A stretch of 64,000 nucleotides of DNA from Hydractinia symbiolongicarpus (GCF_029227915.1 NC_079889.1:2294001-2358000), one strand, 5' to 3'. Counted from the stretch's first letter, positions 11,687-29,708 are shown. A program made the numbers and translations. Notes: generated by a model from the letters alone, not told the origin.

Positions 11687-12110
11687 GTTTAAAACTTTCT
11701 GACTAAAATAGGTCAGGCCCACATAGGTTGATTCTAGTCAACGGTGAAAGCCTCACGGGATAACCTAGAGCCAAGACTGGCTGGCTTCAAAATTTCTGAC
11801 TAAAAATAGGTCAGGCCAAGATAGGTTGACTCTAGTGTATGGTGAAAGCCTCACGGGATAACCTAGAGCCAAGACTGGCTGGCTTCAAAATTTCTGACTA
11901 AAAATAGGTCAGGCCAACATAGGTTTGATTCTTGTCGACGGTAAAAGCCTCGCGGGATAACCTAGAGCCAAGACTGGGCTGACTTCAAAATTTCTGACTC
12001 AAAATAGGTCGGGCCCACATAGGTTTGATTCTAGTCGACGGTAAAAGCCTCGCGGGATAACCTAGAGCCAAGACTGGTTAACACAGGTCAGGTCAACATA
12101 GGTTGATCCA
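11687..12110 (+). repeat. ~100-bp tandem repeat, about four copies
   Basis: Units share 'aataggtcaggcc', 'ataggtt', 'gaaagcct', 'gggataacctagagccaaga' and 'cttcaaaatttctgac'. The string aagactgg recurs at about 11773, 11871, 11970 and 12071, giving a 98-100 bp period. Non-coding. Confidence 0.9.
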
Positions 12111-12496
12111 ATTCGCGTTATGAGAAAACAGGGAGAAATATTTCGATCTTCAGATTCTGGGTAAATTCGACAGAATTCGATTTCAATCCTCGGCATTTTT
12201 TTACTAGGTCGCGTGACAGGGTTGACCTAGTCTAAATCCGCGCCTGGATCCCTTACCCAAACTTTACCCAATACATAATTGTTCTTCCGCGTTAAAATGT
12301 ATCTCTAAAATGTATTTCTATTAAATACCCACCTTCATTAAAATTGCTGACGTGAGATACATTTTAAATGTTTTGCGTCGGCATTGCGTCGACAATATTT
12401 TTTTTGTTTTTCAGCTGGCAAAAAATTTCTTCATTACCCTTGTATTGATCTGGAAATGCTATTTACGAACCGAAGGTCAGGGCATTATTAAGTTGA

Positions 12497-12606
12497 ATTT
12501 AACTAAGTCAGGAGTCAGTGAATTAGCTAGGATGGGGATGTTGGCTATGAATAGACTTGCTTATGGATTAAAAAGGCTAGGATTATTCAATAATTCTTAG
12601 ATCTAA
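12497..12606 (+). repeat. dispersed repeat, copy 2
   Basis: Matches 4096-4206. Here the frame is open and ends in a stop after LKRLGLFNNS, so it may be the 3' end of an element-encoded ORF. Nothing upstream allows the family to be named. Confidence 0.65.
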
Positions 12607-12677
12607 AAGTAATCTGTTAATGGAGGTACTTGGTTCTTCCCGTACCTCGCGTAATTTAGGTACACGATAGGGCATAG

Positions 12678-13841
12678 GAACGCGATCGCGTACCTCAAAA
12701 TGAGAACGATGCTGCATTCGGTGAAAAGACAAAGATTCCAGTACCGGATTTTCTGCGTTTGGTCGAACTTGTTCTAACCAAAACATGGTATCTGTTTAAT
12801 AAGAACTTCTACACTCAAACAGACGGAGTTGCCATGGGAGGCCCTGCATCATCAGTAGTCGCAGAAATATACATGCAAGCACACGAGACAACAGCATTAG
12901 TCACATCAGACAGACGTCCAAAGGTTTGGAAAAGATTTGTTGACGACGTATTCGCCATAATCAAAAGATCTCATCTAGAAGAGTTCCATGAACACATCAA
13001 CGGCCTACATCGACAAATCAAATTCACTGTTGAGCTTGAACACGATGGAAGTATCGCTTTTCTGGACACTTTGGTCAAACGCAAGAATGGTTCCATTTCA
13101 GTTTCAGTGTATCGTAAACCAACACACACTGACCAGTACCTTAACTTCGAATCAAACCATCAGAAATCTTGCAAAGAAAGTGTCATATCTTCATTACTGA
13201 ATCGTGCCAACAGTGTAGTCAGTGACAAACAGGAGAGGAAAATAGAAATTCGACGTGTAAGAAATGCATTAATCACAAATGGATACAGTCATAAAGTCAT
13301 CACGCAAGTAGAAAATAAAATGAAGAGAAGATGCAACGGAGACAACAAGGAAACATCAGAGGAATTTATCGCATCAGCATTCCTACCCTTCGTACCAGGT
13401 ACCAGCGAGATCCTTCGTCGAGTTTTAAGGCAACACAAGATCAAATGCATTCTTACCTCTAAAGACACCCTAAGAAGCACTTTGTCTAAACCAAAAGACA
13501 AAATAAACCTGGAAGAGCAAAACAATGTTGTTTACGAAATCCCGTGTAAAGATTGTGATGCAGTGTATATAGGCGAAACAAAAAGAAAGTTTAAGCAACG
13601 AGTACAAGAACATATGCGCGCAGTGAGAAACGGAGATGTGAAGAAAAACGAAATTGCGGACCACAGCTGGAGCAGAAGTCATCAGTTTAATTGGGATGAG
13701 AAGAAAATCATTGACAGAGAATCCAGAACAACGGCCAGGAAGATTAAAGAAACCATCAACAGTGTAGAACGTAACAAACACATAAACAGCATCTCGTATC
13801 AACTTCCTGAGATTTGGTTACCAGCCCTACAGAAGAAGTAG
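12678..13841 (+). CDS. Penelope-like element: C-terminal reverse transcriptase plus GIY-YIG endonuclease, 5'-truncated
   Basis: The frame is open from just after a stop at 12675 to the stop ending at 13841, and lacks a convincing start. It contains KIPVPDFLRLVELVL, then TDGVAMGGPASS (RT motif B-like) and FVDDVFAII (catalytic VDD box, both aspartates present). The block SVYRKPTHTDQYLNF and a thumb-like region follow. About 90 residues from the C-terminus is a GIY-YIG nuclease core, VVYEIPCKDC then VYIGETKRKFKQRVQEH. RT followed by GIY-YIG with a cysteine pair inside the first strand is the hallmark of Penelope-like retroelements. The N-terminal RT fingers are missing, so the copy is 5'-truncated and presumably inactive although the remainder is intact. 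It lies inside the 3.1-kb TIR element and is followed by the conserved 3' region with a hammerhead-like motif. Confidence 0.9.
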   Translation, partial: ERDRVPQNENDAAFGEKTKIPVPDFLRLVELVLTKTWYLFNKNFYTQTDGVAMGGPASSVVAEIYMQAHETTALVTSDRRPKVWKRFVDDVFAIIKRSHLEEFHEHINGLHRQIKFTVELEHDGSIAFLDTLVKRKNGSISVSVYRKPTHTDQYLNFESNHQKSCKESVISSLLNRANSVVSDKQERKIEIRRVRNALITNGYSHKVITQVENKMKRRCNGDNKETSEEFIASAFLPFVPGTSEILRRVLRQHKIKCILTSKDTLRSTLSKPKDKINLEEQNNVVYEIPCKDCDAVYIGETKRKFKQRVQEHMRAVRNGDVKKNEIADHSWSRSHQFNWDEKKIIDRESRTTARKIKETINSVERNKHINSISYQLPEIWLPALQKK

Positions 13842-13977
13842 TTACCTACATCCAGGTCCGAAAATGTTAATTACCGTAATTAACTGTAATTATCAGCTCG
13901 TTTCTGATTGGTTAATTTTTATGAATTTCGATCCTCTGCAATTATATAAATACATGCGCAACATCATTTTACTTTGC

Positions 13978-14010
13978 CCGATGATGGGAGAAGGATCTCC
14001 CGAAACGTCG
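13978..14010 (+). ncRNA. hammerhead-ribozyme-like motif in the Penelope 3' region
   Basis: CCGATGA, then a 6-bp stem GGGAGA/TCTCCC with loop AGGA, then GAAAC GTC. The order (CUGANGA, stem II, GAAA) is that of the hammerhead ribozymes known in Penelope-like terminal repeats. Core position U4 is C here, so activity is doubtful. A second copy of the region, with the same stem, lies at 60037-60067. Confidence 0.5.
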
Positions 14011-14392
14011 CCTACTAAACTATCATGTTCAAGAAATGATAAACTTTCCACAGTAATCAAAATGAGAAGCCTGCATTTACTACTTGGTTGTTTGGGGTCT
14101 GGATCAAAGTTGGTTATTCATTTTTCACATGCTTCATTCAATATGGCAGCTTGTTGTGAACATGGTTTGTAAACATTTTGTTGCTAAAATAAATAAGTCA
14201 CCAAACGAAAAAGAAGCAAATAAAAAGTAAAAAACAATGCTTCAAAAACTCCGCGCTGCCGCTCTCCTGAATGTAATAATTGCATGCCAAAATCATAAGC
14301 TAGGCGTGCGATACTGATCGCACGCCTGTATTAGTGTAGGCGTACGTACAACCGCACGCGGGTGCAAATATTCATGACCAAGACTGAACTGT

Positions 14393-16960
14393 GTTAATTT
14401 CTTTATTTTTGTGAGCCTCGGTTCTCTAGATATTTAGGGTCAGAGTAGTCCCACAGTCACCACCATGACAGCGTCGCTTAGAACATTCTGTTTGGTAAAA
14501 TACTATAACTTGCGTGACGTAAGTCCGCGGGAATGTAAATAAACACATTCTTAATCAACAAAGCAATGGGATGTTTCACCATAACCATAGTTTTTATCAC
14601 ATGGAAAAAATAAGTATTAACTACATATATTACGTTAAGGTATATAATTACCGTTTTGGAGGGACAAAAAAAGAATAAAAAAATTTTTTGCAATGTTCTC
14701 GTTTTATGTAAAAAATATTTTATTACAAAAAAACATGTGTAAGTTTTTTTGTAGTTCACCTCAGGATTGCCACCCAAATCGATTTTTCACCCTTATCTTT
14801 TTTTATGGTAAGGTTTCCACTCTCTCTACTTGTATTAATTTCCATTGAGAAACACTAAAAACAAACAGTGTAAGATTTAAGGATGAAGAAGCATAAAATG
14901 AGTTCCATACTTTGTGCATAAACATGGCAGCTTGAAGGGTTCAGGGTTTGAATTAAATATTAAAAATGATCTATCATCTTATATGATAATACCAAGTATA
15001 TTTGACAGTCATAGTGGATGTGTTCATTTTCTTTTGAAGTCGCTGAAATTTTCTTTGAAGTCTCCGAAAAAAATATGTTCATTTTGCTAGCGGGTTTACT
15101 TTGTTTACATCGCGTGATAAAAACGAATCAATTTTATTTGCTGAAATAAATTTAACAGTTAACTTTTGAAAAATGTGTCCTTTCACCATCAAAGAAACAC
15201 AAAAGAACGATCTCTTGTGGTTTAAAGTGGTTCAAAAAAGCATATTTAAAAAGAAAAAGTCCAAGTGAAGAAGTAGAAAAGTGAGGTTGGAAGTGAGAAG
15301 TGGAGCTATAGAGGTAAAGTAAAGTTAGGAGTAGTAAATAAAGGCTAGAGTTTGAAGTCGATTTGAAATCACAAATAGTAGGAACTTTGATGTTTTTAGA
15401 CGTTTGGTTTTTATGTCACTCGAGCACAGACTCACATTTTCAAGGAAAAGCCACTTAAAAGCCTCACATTCTTAAAGTTTTATATTTTACCGCGTTCTCT
15501 AAAAAAAGCTTGGTATATTTGTTTACATTTTGTTGCATAATTAATGTATTCCCTGGTGCATAACTAATGTATTTGTCCTGAAGTTCAAAATGCTCCATAA
15601 AGCTGTTATAGCTGACTAACAAACAGAAAACTTTGGTTTGTTGAACTCGTTGTAATTTTATTATTTTAACATTACTATTGTTTCTCTTTATATGTGTTTT
15701 ACCAAGCATAAATAGCTAGCTTTAGTTTCAGCTAAGTGATCCCACTTTTAGTATATTTAACTGGGTGGCTTTGCTACTGTTAGCTAGCTAATGTTAATGA
15801 GTCCTACTCTCCCCATCCCATGGCTATAACTCTAACCTATGACTTATATATTTTATTTTTCCTCTTTTTTTATTATCTATAACTAGTGACCTTAGTTTCC
15901 AAACTTCTCTTCTTTTATGAGCACGAATTATGATGTAACAAGCCAGCAAAATCTTTTAAAGACTTGAACTTTTACAGGATAGAGTGATGTATATTTATAC
16001 CATTAAAGTATAATTCTTTTCACATTTACTGTAAACTTTACAAGGGGACCACGTGCATAATGACAACTAGAATAAATTTTTTCAGAATTTAAAGTGTGTG
16101 TGTTAAGTTATTTTTTATTGTTTTGTTTCTGACATCCTGTTAAGTCAGCCTACATGTAAAAAGCCAGGTTATTTTTACAGGGGGTTGTAGACATTTCATA
16201 GAAAATTTACATGGGTTTATGACTTTATTTTAATTTATGAGAAGATGGTATGATTGTTCCTGTTTTTTATTTGTGTTGCAAACTGCTGTTTTTTAAAATT
16301 TTGTGTAAACTTTTGTTTGAAAAAGACTACATGCAATATACTAAAAGAACAAATTTTTGTGGAATTAGCCCCCACTAAAGGCTGTTGTGTAAGCTAATGC
16401 ATTTTCATATTTCGTATTATAAACTTTTGTTGGAGAGAACTAAACTGTATGTGATGTCATTTTTGCTGGAAGAAATTCCATGGTTTCACGTTTTTGTTAA
16501 AAATTTTAAAATTATAGTAATAACTGTGATTTTAAAAAAATTACTAATTGTTCTGACTAAAAGTTTTTTATATTTTATGAAATGCCTGATTTTTCTATGA
16601 TTTGATGTGTTTCATATAACCTTTTTGTGGAAGATTTATGGACAATGGCAATATAGAACATGCTAACTGAACTGATTTTTGTTGATTTGAATCTGTTTCA
16701 CATTTTATCTGAACTTTTTTTAGGACAAACCGTAACACTTATGTTTTCCAAAAAAAATAACTTCTTATTCATTTTTGACATTCACGTTTAAAATGGTTGG
16801 TAAAGGTCACTCTAGATTTTTGGGGAACAGTATAGTATGTAAGCGAATAAATGATTTCCCAGATTTAAATTTAATGTTTGACACTTGTGATTGAACAAAT
16901 CACTTTATAAGATGTAAAAATATTTGATGTGTTATTTTTGACTTTATTATTATTGTTGGT
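14393..16960. other. intergenic, no gene seen
   Basis: AT-rich sequence, with poly-T/poly-A tracts and frames of at most about 100 codons without recognisable similarity. Confidence 0.4.
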
Positions 16961-16964
16961 GTTG

Positions 16965-17400
16965 TACATGATTCTTACATTATTTTGATTAGTGATTCAA
17001 GCTCTACACATTGGAAGCAACATGTCAACAAATTTTAGGAAAAAAATATTGTGTATTGACAGGTCCTGGCAGACGTCATCAAAATGCAAGTGACCTATCT
17101 CTTTTCCGATGTACTCCTGCCTAAGTGGATTTTACAGTGCAAATGTCTGAAGAATAATTTTTGGTACTTTAGAGCACTTTAGTGATGTCAGAAAAATTTT
17201 GAAATTTTAAAACACAAATCTCCTTGTGTGTTTGCGAACACATGATCCTATTATTTTTATCAGTATTTCAATCTGTACGCATTACAGGCAACAGGTAAAC
17301 TACATTTCACCAATTTTTTTTTGTACATACACTGCTGACATTAGCCTAACCTGCAAATCAACCTATAATCTTCTGCCTGAGTGGATTTTTCCATGGGCCT
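16965..17400 (+). repeat. two further copies of the 8140-8395 dispersed repeat
   Basis: The segment near 16985-17130 (caagctctacacattgga... cctaagtggatttt) and the one near 17235-17400 (caatctgtacgcattacaggcaac... gcctgagtggatttttccatgggcctta) resemble each other and the copy at 8140-8395. The second copy ends directly at an (ATA)n tract, suggesting a retroposon-like tail. Confidence 0.6.
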
Positions 17401-17405
17401 TATAA

Positions 17406-17508
<103 letters not shown>

Positions 17509-17562
17509 TAAAGAAAAAATCCTGCCAATTTTTGCAGATTTTTTTCTTGTATTTTTACATTA

Positions 17563-17700
17563 AACAAAATATGACGTTGTTTAAGTTTTATATTGAATTT
17601 TGATGATTTTAGAACAAAATATGGCGTTGTTTAAGTTCCATTATGATCAAATTTTGATGATTTTAGAACAGAATAATTGTGTTGTTTAAGTTCCATATGG
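17563..17700 (+). repeat. short tandem repeat, about three diverged copies
   Basis: 'aacaaaatatggcgttgtttaag', 'ttccat' and 'gaattttgatgattttag' recur with a period of about 50-60 bp. Confidence 0.7.
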
Positions 17701-17719
17701 TGTTTGAGCTCCATACAAT

Positions 17720-18929
17720 TGCATCTGATGTAAGAAATTGAACTTTATGACTATTAATTTTTAATAGAGATGTTTGATTATCACCACATTTCATTCTAAA
17801 ATGACAAAGAACGTATCTTTAAAGCTTTAAAATTGCAGTATTCCTTTTTGAAATGAAAAAAAATCTCCCTACAAACGTAAAAAATAAATAAATTAAAACT
17901 ACTATTTTATTGCTTTAAAAAAGTATATATCAAAAAGCAGTTGGCTGAAATCATTTGAAAATAAAATTTCAATAGCTTTCGTGACCGTTGCTGCATTTAA
18001 GCAATACATGTGATCTCCATGTTATGACCTATGCACAAAAGTAACAATTGAAGGAAGTTCATGTGTAAACAAAAGATACATTGAGGTTCTCTATGTAAAC
18101 ATGAGGTTGTTATGCGACATAAATCTTGTATACATTTAAAGTTACATTTTCATTCGTTGCATATTTTCGGATAATATAGAAACACGTAAAACAGTGAAAA
18201 TATTTCAAAACAAGTTTGAATGGAAGGTTTACGTTTAATAAGTAAATTTCATATGTTAAGAAAAAGAAATGATATGTTGTTAGTTCGAGTGTTGCGCTGT
18301 ATCTTCATGTTGGATAAGACTGCATAGGCAAACTTAAAAAAACACAAAGAAGACTGCACAATAAGAAATCGCTATTATATCTGAAGAACTAGTGCAGTGC
18401 AGAGTAATGTTTTAATAGGTAACCATTAATAAGCAGGCTTAGTAGGGTCCAGGTCCCTTGCCAGCACATGAGACTAATTTCTTTTGTAACACATAAGATT
18501 AGGCCTATAACTAGAAACCAGTCCAATTGCACAACATGCTGAACATTGTCAATAGATAGGGTGAGCCTAATTCATACTAAAAACTCAAGTTCTGAAGAGC
18601 TTCAGACCACAGTTAGCATGAGGAGAACTTGCAGTTTGACTCCATTGCTTTGAGCCCTTAAGTAATAACAAAATATTTAGCAAAAATGATCTGTTTCAAT
18701 CAGATTCAGTCAGTACAACACGTTCTGGAGGAACTGAAATTTTGTGAATTTTTTTTGATAAAATATTTTTTAAGGCAGCAAAAATATCTTTGTCTACATT
18801 TCATGGCAGTTAGAAATTCAAAACACTTAAATGAGCAAATCCGATCACTTTTAATTGTTTAGAAGGTTTAGAAAGGGACATTCTTGTTTAAGTGAACTCT
18901 TAAACCACTTTGAACAAGTTCTTTAGGAA
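17720..18929. other. intergenic, no gene seen
   Basis: No supportable coding frame. The end of this stretch leads into a decayed LINE. Confidence 0.4.
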
Positions 18930-20046
18930 GTTCAAAATGGAAATGGATTTGACATGGTATAGATTTTCCCAAGTCTTTCTTACAATAAAGTTGACTTTGA
19001 AATTTTGTTGCGTAATTTCAAGCTTTGGTATGGTGGCAAACTAGACCATTGGATATATTCCTTCTCTAAAGACTGAGTGCAAAGTCTTATTGTCAATAGT
19101 TTTAAATCAAAACCAAGTGATGTGTTATCTGGGGACCCACAGGGATATGTACTGGACCCAATTCTTACAATCAGTGATATTCATACGGATGTCATAAGTG
19201 ACACACGTGTTTCGAAATCAGTCATAAATACCAAAGATGCAACTGACTTACAAATTGACTTATATTTCATCTTCAAGTGGGCAATTAAAAACAATATGAA
19301 ATTCCATGGTCACAAATTTGAACTGTTAAGATATTGCACAGTAATCTACTAGCTGAAAAAATATGTAAGAAGGATCAGGGTATAATTATGACAAATGACA
19401 CATCTTTCACGCATCACATTGATAAAGTTGTACATAAAATGAGAAACGTGGCCAGTGGGATCCTGCTTCTCTTTTCAACCAGAGATAAACTAGAATTGCT
19501 TACTCCTTGGAAGTCACTTGTTCTGCCAATTCATGATTATTGCAGTCAAATGTGGAGTTCTGTGCTAATGAGACAAAAGAAGAAACTGGATTCTATTCAG
19601 CAGAATCTTATCAGAAAAATAAAAGGTGTCCATTCAAAATATTACGTTCAGTTGTCTAAAGAGCTTAACATGTTTTCTTTAGAGTGAAGATAGTACACAT
19701 CGATTTATTTATGCTTGGAAAATACAGATTAACATTACTCTGCAAACTGGCCTCTATATTAAACGCTTCAATAGACATGGACGTTTGTTAAAGTTACTGC
19801 CAATCTATGTGGAAAGTCATCAAATTTTCAATACATATATATGTCACGAGAATGTGGAAATATAAATTTGACAAGTATTTTGATACTCTTGATGACCATC
19901 CACATCTTTCATATGACAGTGTTAGAAGATGTCAAAACAATCTTACAACGATGATGAAGATTAAAACGGAAGATAATAGAAGAATGCTGGGGGGATTCCC
20001 ATTTCTGACTGTGAATGTAGAAAAATCTAATCAAGTAATCGAGTAA
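18930..20046 (+). pseudogene. decayed jockey/CR1-like LINE reverse transcriptase
   Basis: Reading across frames gives a typical LINE RT order. A VDFEILL/FKLWYGGK-like block comes before SLIVNSFKSKPSDVLSGDPQ (the SGVPQGSVLGP motif, changed), then YFIFKWAIKNNMKFHGHK (the W....M.FN..K region). In a second frame, GIIMTNDTSFTHHIDKV, SLVLPIHDYCSQMWS and LDSIQQNLIRKI form the usual C-terminal RT extension. A third frame (19807-20046) holds a further tail. The YADD box is not preserved and at least two frameshifts occur. It is a different, older LINE from the one inside UAP1. Confidence 0.8.
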
Positions 20047-20089
20047 ATAATTGAGTAAGTATTGATCAGAGCCTACAGATTGTACAATT

Positions 20090-20425
20090 TTTTTATCGCT
20101 GTTATTCGTTCTTAAACTTTTAAAATGCGATCTAAAAAAGCATTTCTATCGCCGTTCTGCCTTCTTAAACTTTTAAAATGCAATCTAAAAAAGCATTTCT
20201 ATCGCCGTCCTGCCTTCTTAAACTTTTAAATATGATCTAAAAAAGCTTTCATTCGCCGTTCTTCGTTCTTAAGTTTTTAAAATGCTATCTGAAAAAACAT
20301 TTTTATTGCCGCTTTTTGTTCTTAAACTTTTAAAACACAATCTAAAAAAGCATTTCTATCACCGTTCTTCGTTCTTAAATTTTTAAAACGCAATCTAAAA
20401 AAGCATTTCTATCGCCGCTTAAAAA
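20090..20425 (+). repeat. ~54-bp satellite, second array (about six copies)
   Basis: Units containing 'aaacttttaaaatgcgatct', 'aaaaaagcatttctatcgcc' and 'gttcttcgttctt' recur every ~53 bp. They are clearly related to the array at 9676-10350 but form a separate variant (gttctgccttc in place of tttttcgtttt). No TIRs like those around the first array were seen here. Confidence 0.85.
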
Positions 20426-20429
20426 TACT

Positions 20430-21690
20430 TGATTCGAAATTTTATCATTTTCTTTGCAAAGTGATTTGCAAAAATGGCATTTTGATTCGCAAATTGCGAA
20501 TTGCGAACTGCTAATTTGGACCCTGCATAGAGAGAGACAGTGCAGAGACACTTGTTGGTTCTTATCCACAGAAACAGCTAGTTTTTTATAAGAATAGTTT
20601 CAGGTCTCCTGGATATAAAAAAGTATACTTTCACAATTATTGTGAATGATTTTAATATTTTATTTTTTGAACTTGTTACAATTGGCAATTGGCATTTTAC
20701 AAATCAAAATAAAAAAAGGTGTTAATTTTTTTACATTATAAAACATGTGCATATACATATTTGTGAGTCCTTGTTATGCTTGTTTCCTGGCGACCTTTTG
20801 TTTGTTGTTGCTATGGTTAATAATCTGTTTTCAAGTGTGGTATTTACAAATCAAATATTTTGTGCATGCATCTGTGCATGAATTAGTTTTTTAAATCTAA
20901 AGATGTCTGAAAGAAGACATGAAGTAGCACAGGCATTAAAACCCTGATAGAAATATAAATGGTCTTTTGTTTTAAATCTCGTTAACTTTCTTTTTTAGAA
21001 ACCACTAATTGTTATACTTATAATTTCTAATATGGTTGTATAATAATTTCCTGTCTATGTTGACATAAAAGCTTGTGAAGAATATATGTTTGTATGTGTG
21101 TAGTTTTAAAAACACAACTTTCGCTTAGCTTCACTGAAGGTTAAATAACTTTACAAATAATATAGATGTGATCTGGACGAGTTAGTTTTTATGGATAGAG
21201 TAAAAATTTCATTTGTGCTTGTAATATTATTATATTCATATTTTTACAACTGGATTATTTTATTAACATAAAATATGTACGAATGTAGCTATACACATTT
21301 GAAATCAAAGTATCAAAACATTCTCCTTGCTTATCATGTATAGGAAGAAGAAGACAGACGCTGAAAAGAACAAAAAAAAATTGGAGACATTTACAACTGG
21401 ATAGACTAATTTATTAAATGTTTTTTTTTGCTGTATAGTGTCTGGTTTGATATTGAAAGCTTTTCATATCTTTACAAATGTTAAAAATTTCAATTGGATT
21501 TCTTTATGGTTAATAAAATTGATTGCATGTTGCCCAACTTATCAGTCATGTGTGAAATGATTCTTCTGTGTGCTGAAATGTAAATTTTGATCACCGCCCT
21601 AGTGTCGTAAAAAATTTCTTTTAAAATTTTTCTTTTGCTAATTTTAGTTCCATTATCTATATGTTGTAATCTATGATTCTTTTTATGTAC
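20430..21690. other. upstream region of UAP1
   Basis: No coding sequence recognised. A promoter and possible 5'-UTR exon of UAP1 are expected here but cannot be fixed from sequence alone. A possible 3' splice site (tactttag) ends at 21695, 13 bp before the UAP1 start codon, suggesting an upstream UTR exon or a trans-splice acceptor. Confidence 0.35.
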
Positions 21691-21708
21691 TTTAGATCTA
21701 AAATAAAA

Positions 21709-27493
<5,785 letters not shown>

Positions 27494-29640
27494 TTAGCAA
27501 TTAAACTAAAGGAATTTACTTTTGTTTTTGAATGGTTATCATGTGACGTGTTTTGTTGTGAGAAATATTTTCCGTTGTGATGTGTTTATAGAGTGCCAAT
27601 GTTTACGTTTTGTTGAAATTATTCTTCTGTTTTTCGTTCTGTTTCATATAATGTTTACTTTACGTTATGTTGAACGATTATTTATTTTGTTTTCTAATTT
27701 TACTCGTCTTTTTTTTCTGCATATCCAACTTTCTATCTTAAAGACCGGTTTCCACTTCCATGAAATTGGTCGAATTAAAAAGTCGCCGATTACTACGTTA
27801 TTGATTCGTTCGATTTGACCAATTTAGTTTAAGTGTAAACCCACGAAAGTGTGTCTTTTACATACCGTCACTAATCAAGGAAACACCCGTGTTAACGCCC
27901 AGGGCGTTTATTTCAGCGTGTACAGCATGTTGATTTTAACTTTTGTTTTTATGGTTTAATTTAATATATATTATTTATTTTTTATGTTCATACGTTTTAT
28001 GCACCCGACACACACACACACAAAATTTAATTCAACTTATACAAGGGTAAAAAAAAACTTTTAAAAGTCAGTCATTCTCTGTACAGTATCCTACTTTATT
28101 TTCAATAAACTTGGATCTGCGTTAATAACTTTCTGAGACTTTCTGCGCAATGTTGTGCTAAAGGTTAAGAAATATAGGGAAAGTAAAGTAAAATGGCGAT
28201 CTTAAAATGTGGCAGACATCTTGGTATATCCAACATTGTAATTTAACCACATCAATATTTAGTTCTCATGATATAAATTTTACTTATTGAACATAAACTT
28301 CTTAATAGAAAATTGTTGTTTTATATTCTGTTCTCGTTGAAACTTCATGTATGTTTACTCACTGTTGTAATTAGGAAAGGGCGTGGTTAGGGGTTGTTTT
28401 AAAATCGATAGTTCTGATTAGGTCCATTTTATTTTACTTTGAGTTGTGCAAATCAGGGGTGGTCCTTGAAATAATTTTGACTTTTTATTCCAAAAATTAA
28501 AGTATTTCTCGTGTAACATGAATACATGCATTGATTTTTTTTTTGAAAACTTTGCCTAAAAGATACAGGTCATTATGTTTATTTTTCATTTTTATTAAAA
28601 AATTATTTTCATTGTGAAGAATTAGGGGGAAGGGGGGAGGGCGATAGGTATAACATAGGGAAATGTTGGTTTTACGAATTTTTTGACATAAGGGCATAAT
28701 AATAACTTGAAATGTGTGGTAAAATTTTCTGAATGGTGATATGTTCGCCCTCCCCTTTCTTGCTAGTAATTTTATATTTAGTTATCGTTCAATGTCTGGC
28801 CACTGTAACAATTTCCCGAGGTTAGAATGTTTACATTTTACGCGGTAAGCCCTTTCACCTTTAAATATTGCAGAAAAATGCAGGCGCTATATGAAGTGAG
28901 GTCCTTTTTAGTCTGTTTCTTTGCACGAAGGTATCATGACGATTTTATATGAATATGTCAATTAGAACTTATTTATTTTCACTTTGAACTTTTCAAAGCT
29001 TTAACAATGTTTTTGTAAAAAAAAAATGGGCTAAAAAAGACCTTTTCTCAGCAAGCTCCTGCATCTTTTTGCCGGCCACGGAATTGTTAGAATCAGAAGA
29101 ACTAACCTCGAAAAATGTAAACATTCAAAAGGTCTTTAGGTTCAATGATTGCCTTTTTTATTTTGCCTAATATCTGATATCGCCAATTTTATTATGTATG
29201 TTTTCTGAAAAGACGCGAAGTTTCATTTCAAACTGTACAACGACAACACAACAAGTTTACATTTTTGTTTCTGTTGCAAAAAATCAGTTCTATATGATAT
29301 TGTTTGTTGAAGGCTAAAGTTTCAAACGTCCTTCAATATTTCACGCCTCACTGACCTCAAGACGCACGCATCGTTGGAGAGCGAAAATGCGCACCAAAGT
29401 TCGTAAACTTTCCCGAAGCGGTTGTGCTCAAAGTAAAAGGTGCTAACATTTTTTTCGCTGCGGGAAACTAAAAATCAAAGAATTCAAATTTGCAAGACCT
29501 TTCGTAGAGAGAAACAAGCAAATATGGTTGAAGGGATCAGGTTGGAGAATCGGAAATTACATCGCCACTATCCCATGTGATTAAAAGCAGAAGAAGAATT
29601 TGAAATTAAAAAGAAGAAGTAGAACAAATATGTTCGTAGA
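27494..29640. other. UAP1 3' region and intergenic spacer
   Basis: No further coding exon recognised. AATAAA at 28104-28109, about 610 bp after the UAP1 stop, is a candidate polyadenylation signal. Confidence 0.45.
28104..28109 (+). promoter_or_regulatory. candidate UAP1 poly(A) signal
   Basis: Canonical AATAAA in 'ttcaataaacttgg', downstream of the UAP1 stop. Transcript ends are not visible, so this is only positional support. Confidence 0.4.
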
Positions 29641-29645
29641 AATTG

Positions 29646-29651
29646 TATAAA
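29646..29651 (+). promoter_or_regulatory. candidate TATA box of the secreted-protein gene
   Basis: TATAAA lies 63 bp upstream of the ATG at 29709, a spacing that would put transcription start near 29676 and give a very short 5' UTR. A tiny ORF (ATG AAG CTC ATG TGA, 29682-29696) lies between them and could act as an upstream ORF. Confidence 0.45.
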
Positions 29652-29708
29652 TGTTACAGTGTTTCCATTTCTTTCACTTTCATGAAGCTCATGTGAGAAA
29701 TTTTCCCA

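Larger units (their letters stand above)
11433..12245. mobile_element. nested TIR-like element (ggggcggat ends)
   Basis: The left end AGGGGCGGATCTAG and the right end ...CTAGTCTAAATCCGCGCCTGG are imperfect inverted repeats of a type common in animal DNA elements. A strong hairpin lies just inside the left end and ~100-bp tandem repeats fill the middle. The boundaries are approximate and no clear target duplication was found. Confidence 0.45.
11288..14392. mobile_element. 3.1-kb composite TIR element with 7-bp target duplication
   Basis: AGTCTTGGTCATGAAT at 11295-11310 is exactly inverted at 14370-14385, and both ends run inward into GC-rich cgcacgc-type sequence. The flanks are GAACTGC (11288-11294) and GAACTGT (14386-14392), a 7-bp duplication with one mismatch. 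The element holds a second TIR-like element with tandem repeats, a dispersed repeat and a Penelope-like element. No transposase of its own was recognised, so it is probably a non-autonomous element enlarged by later insertions. Confidence 0.7.

Noticed and set aside
27522-27818. 98-codon frame after UAP1
   Set aside because: It is AT-rich sequence in the 3' region of UAP1, without similarity.
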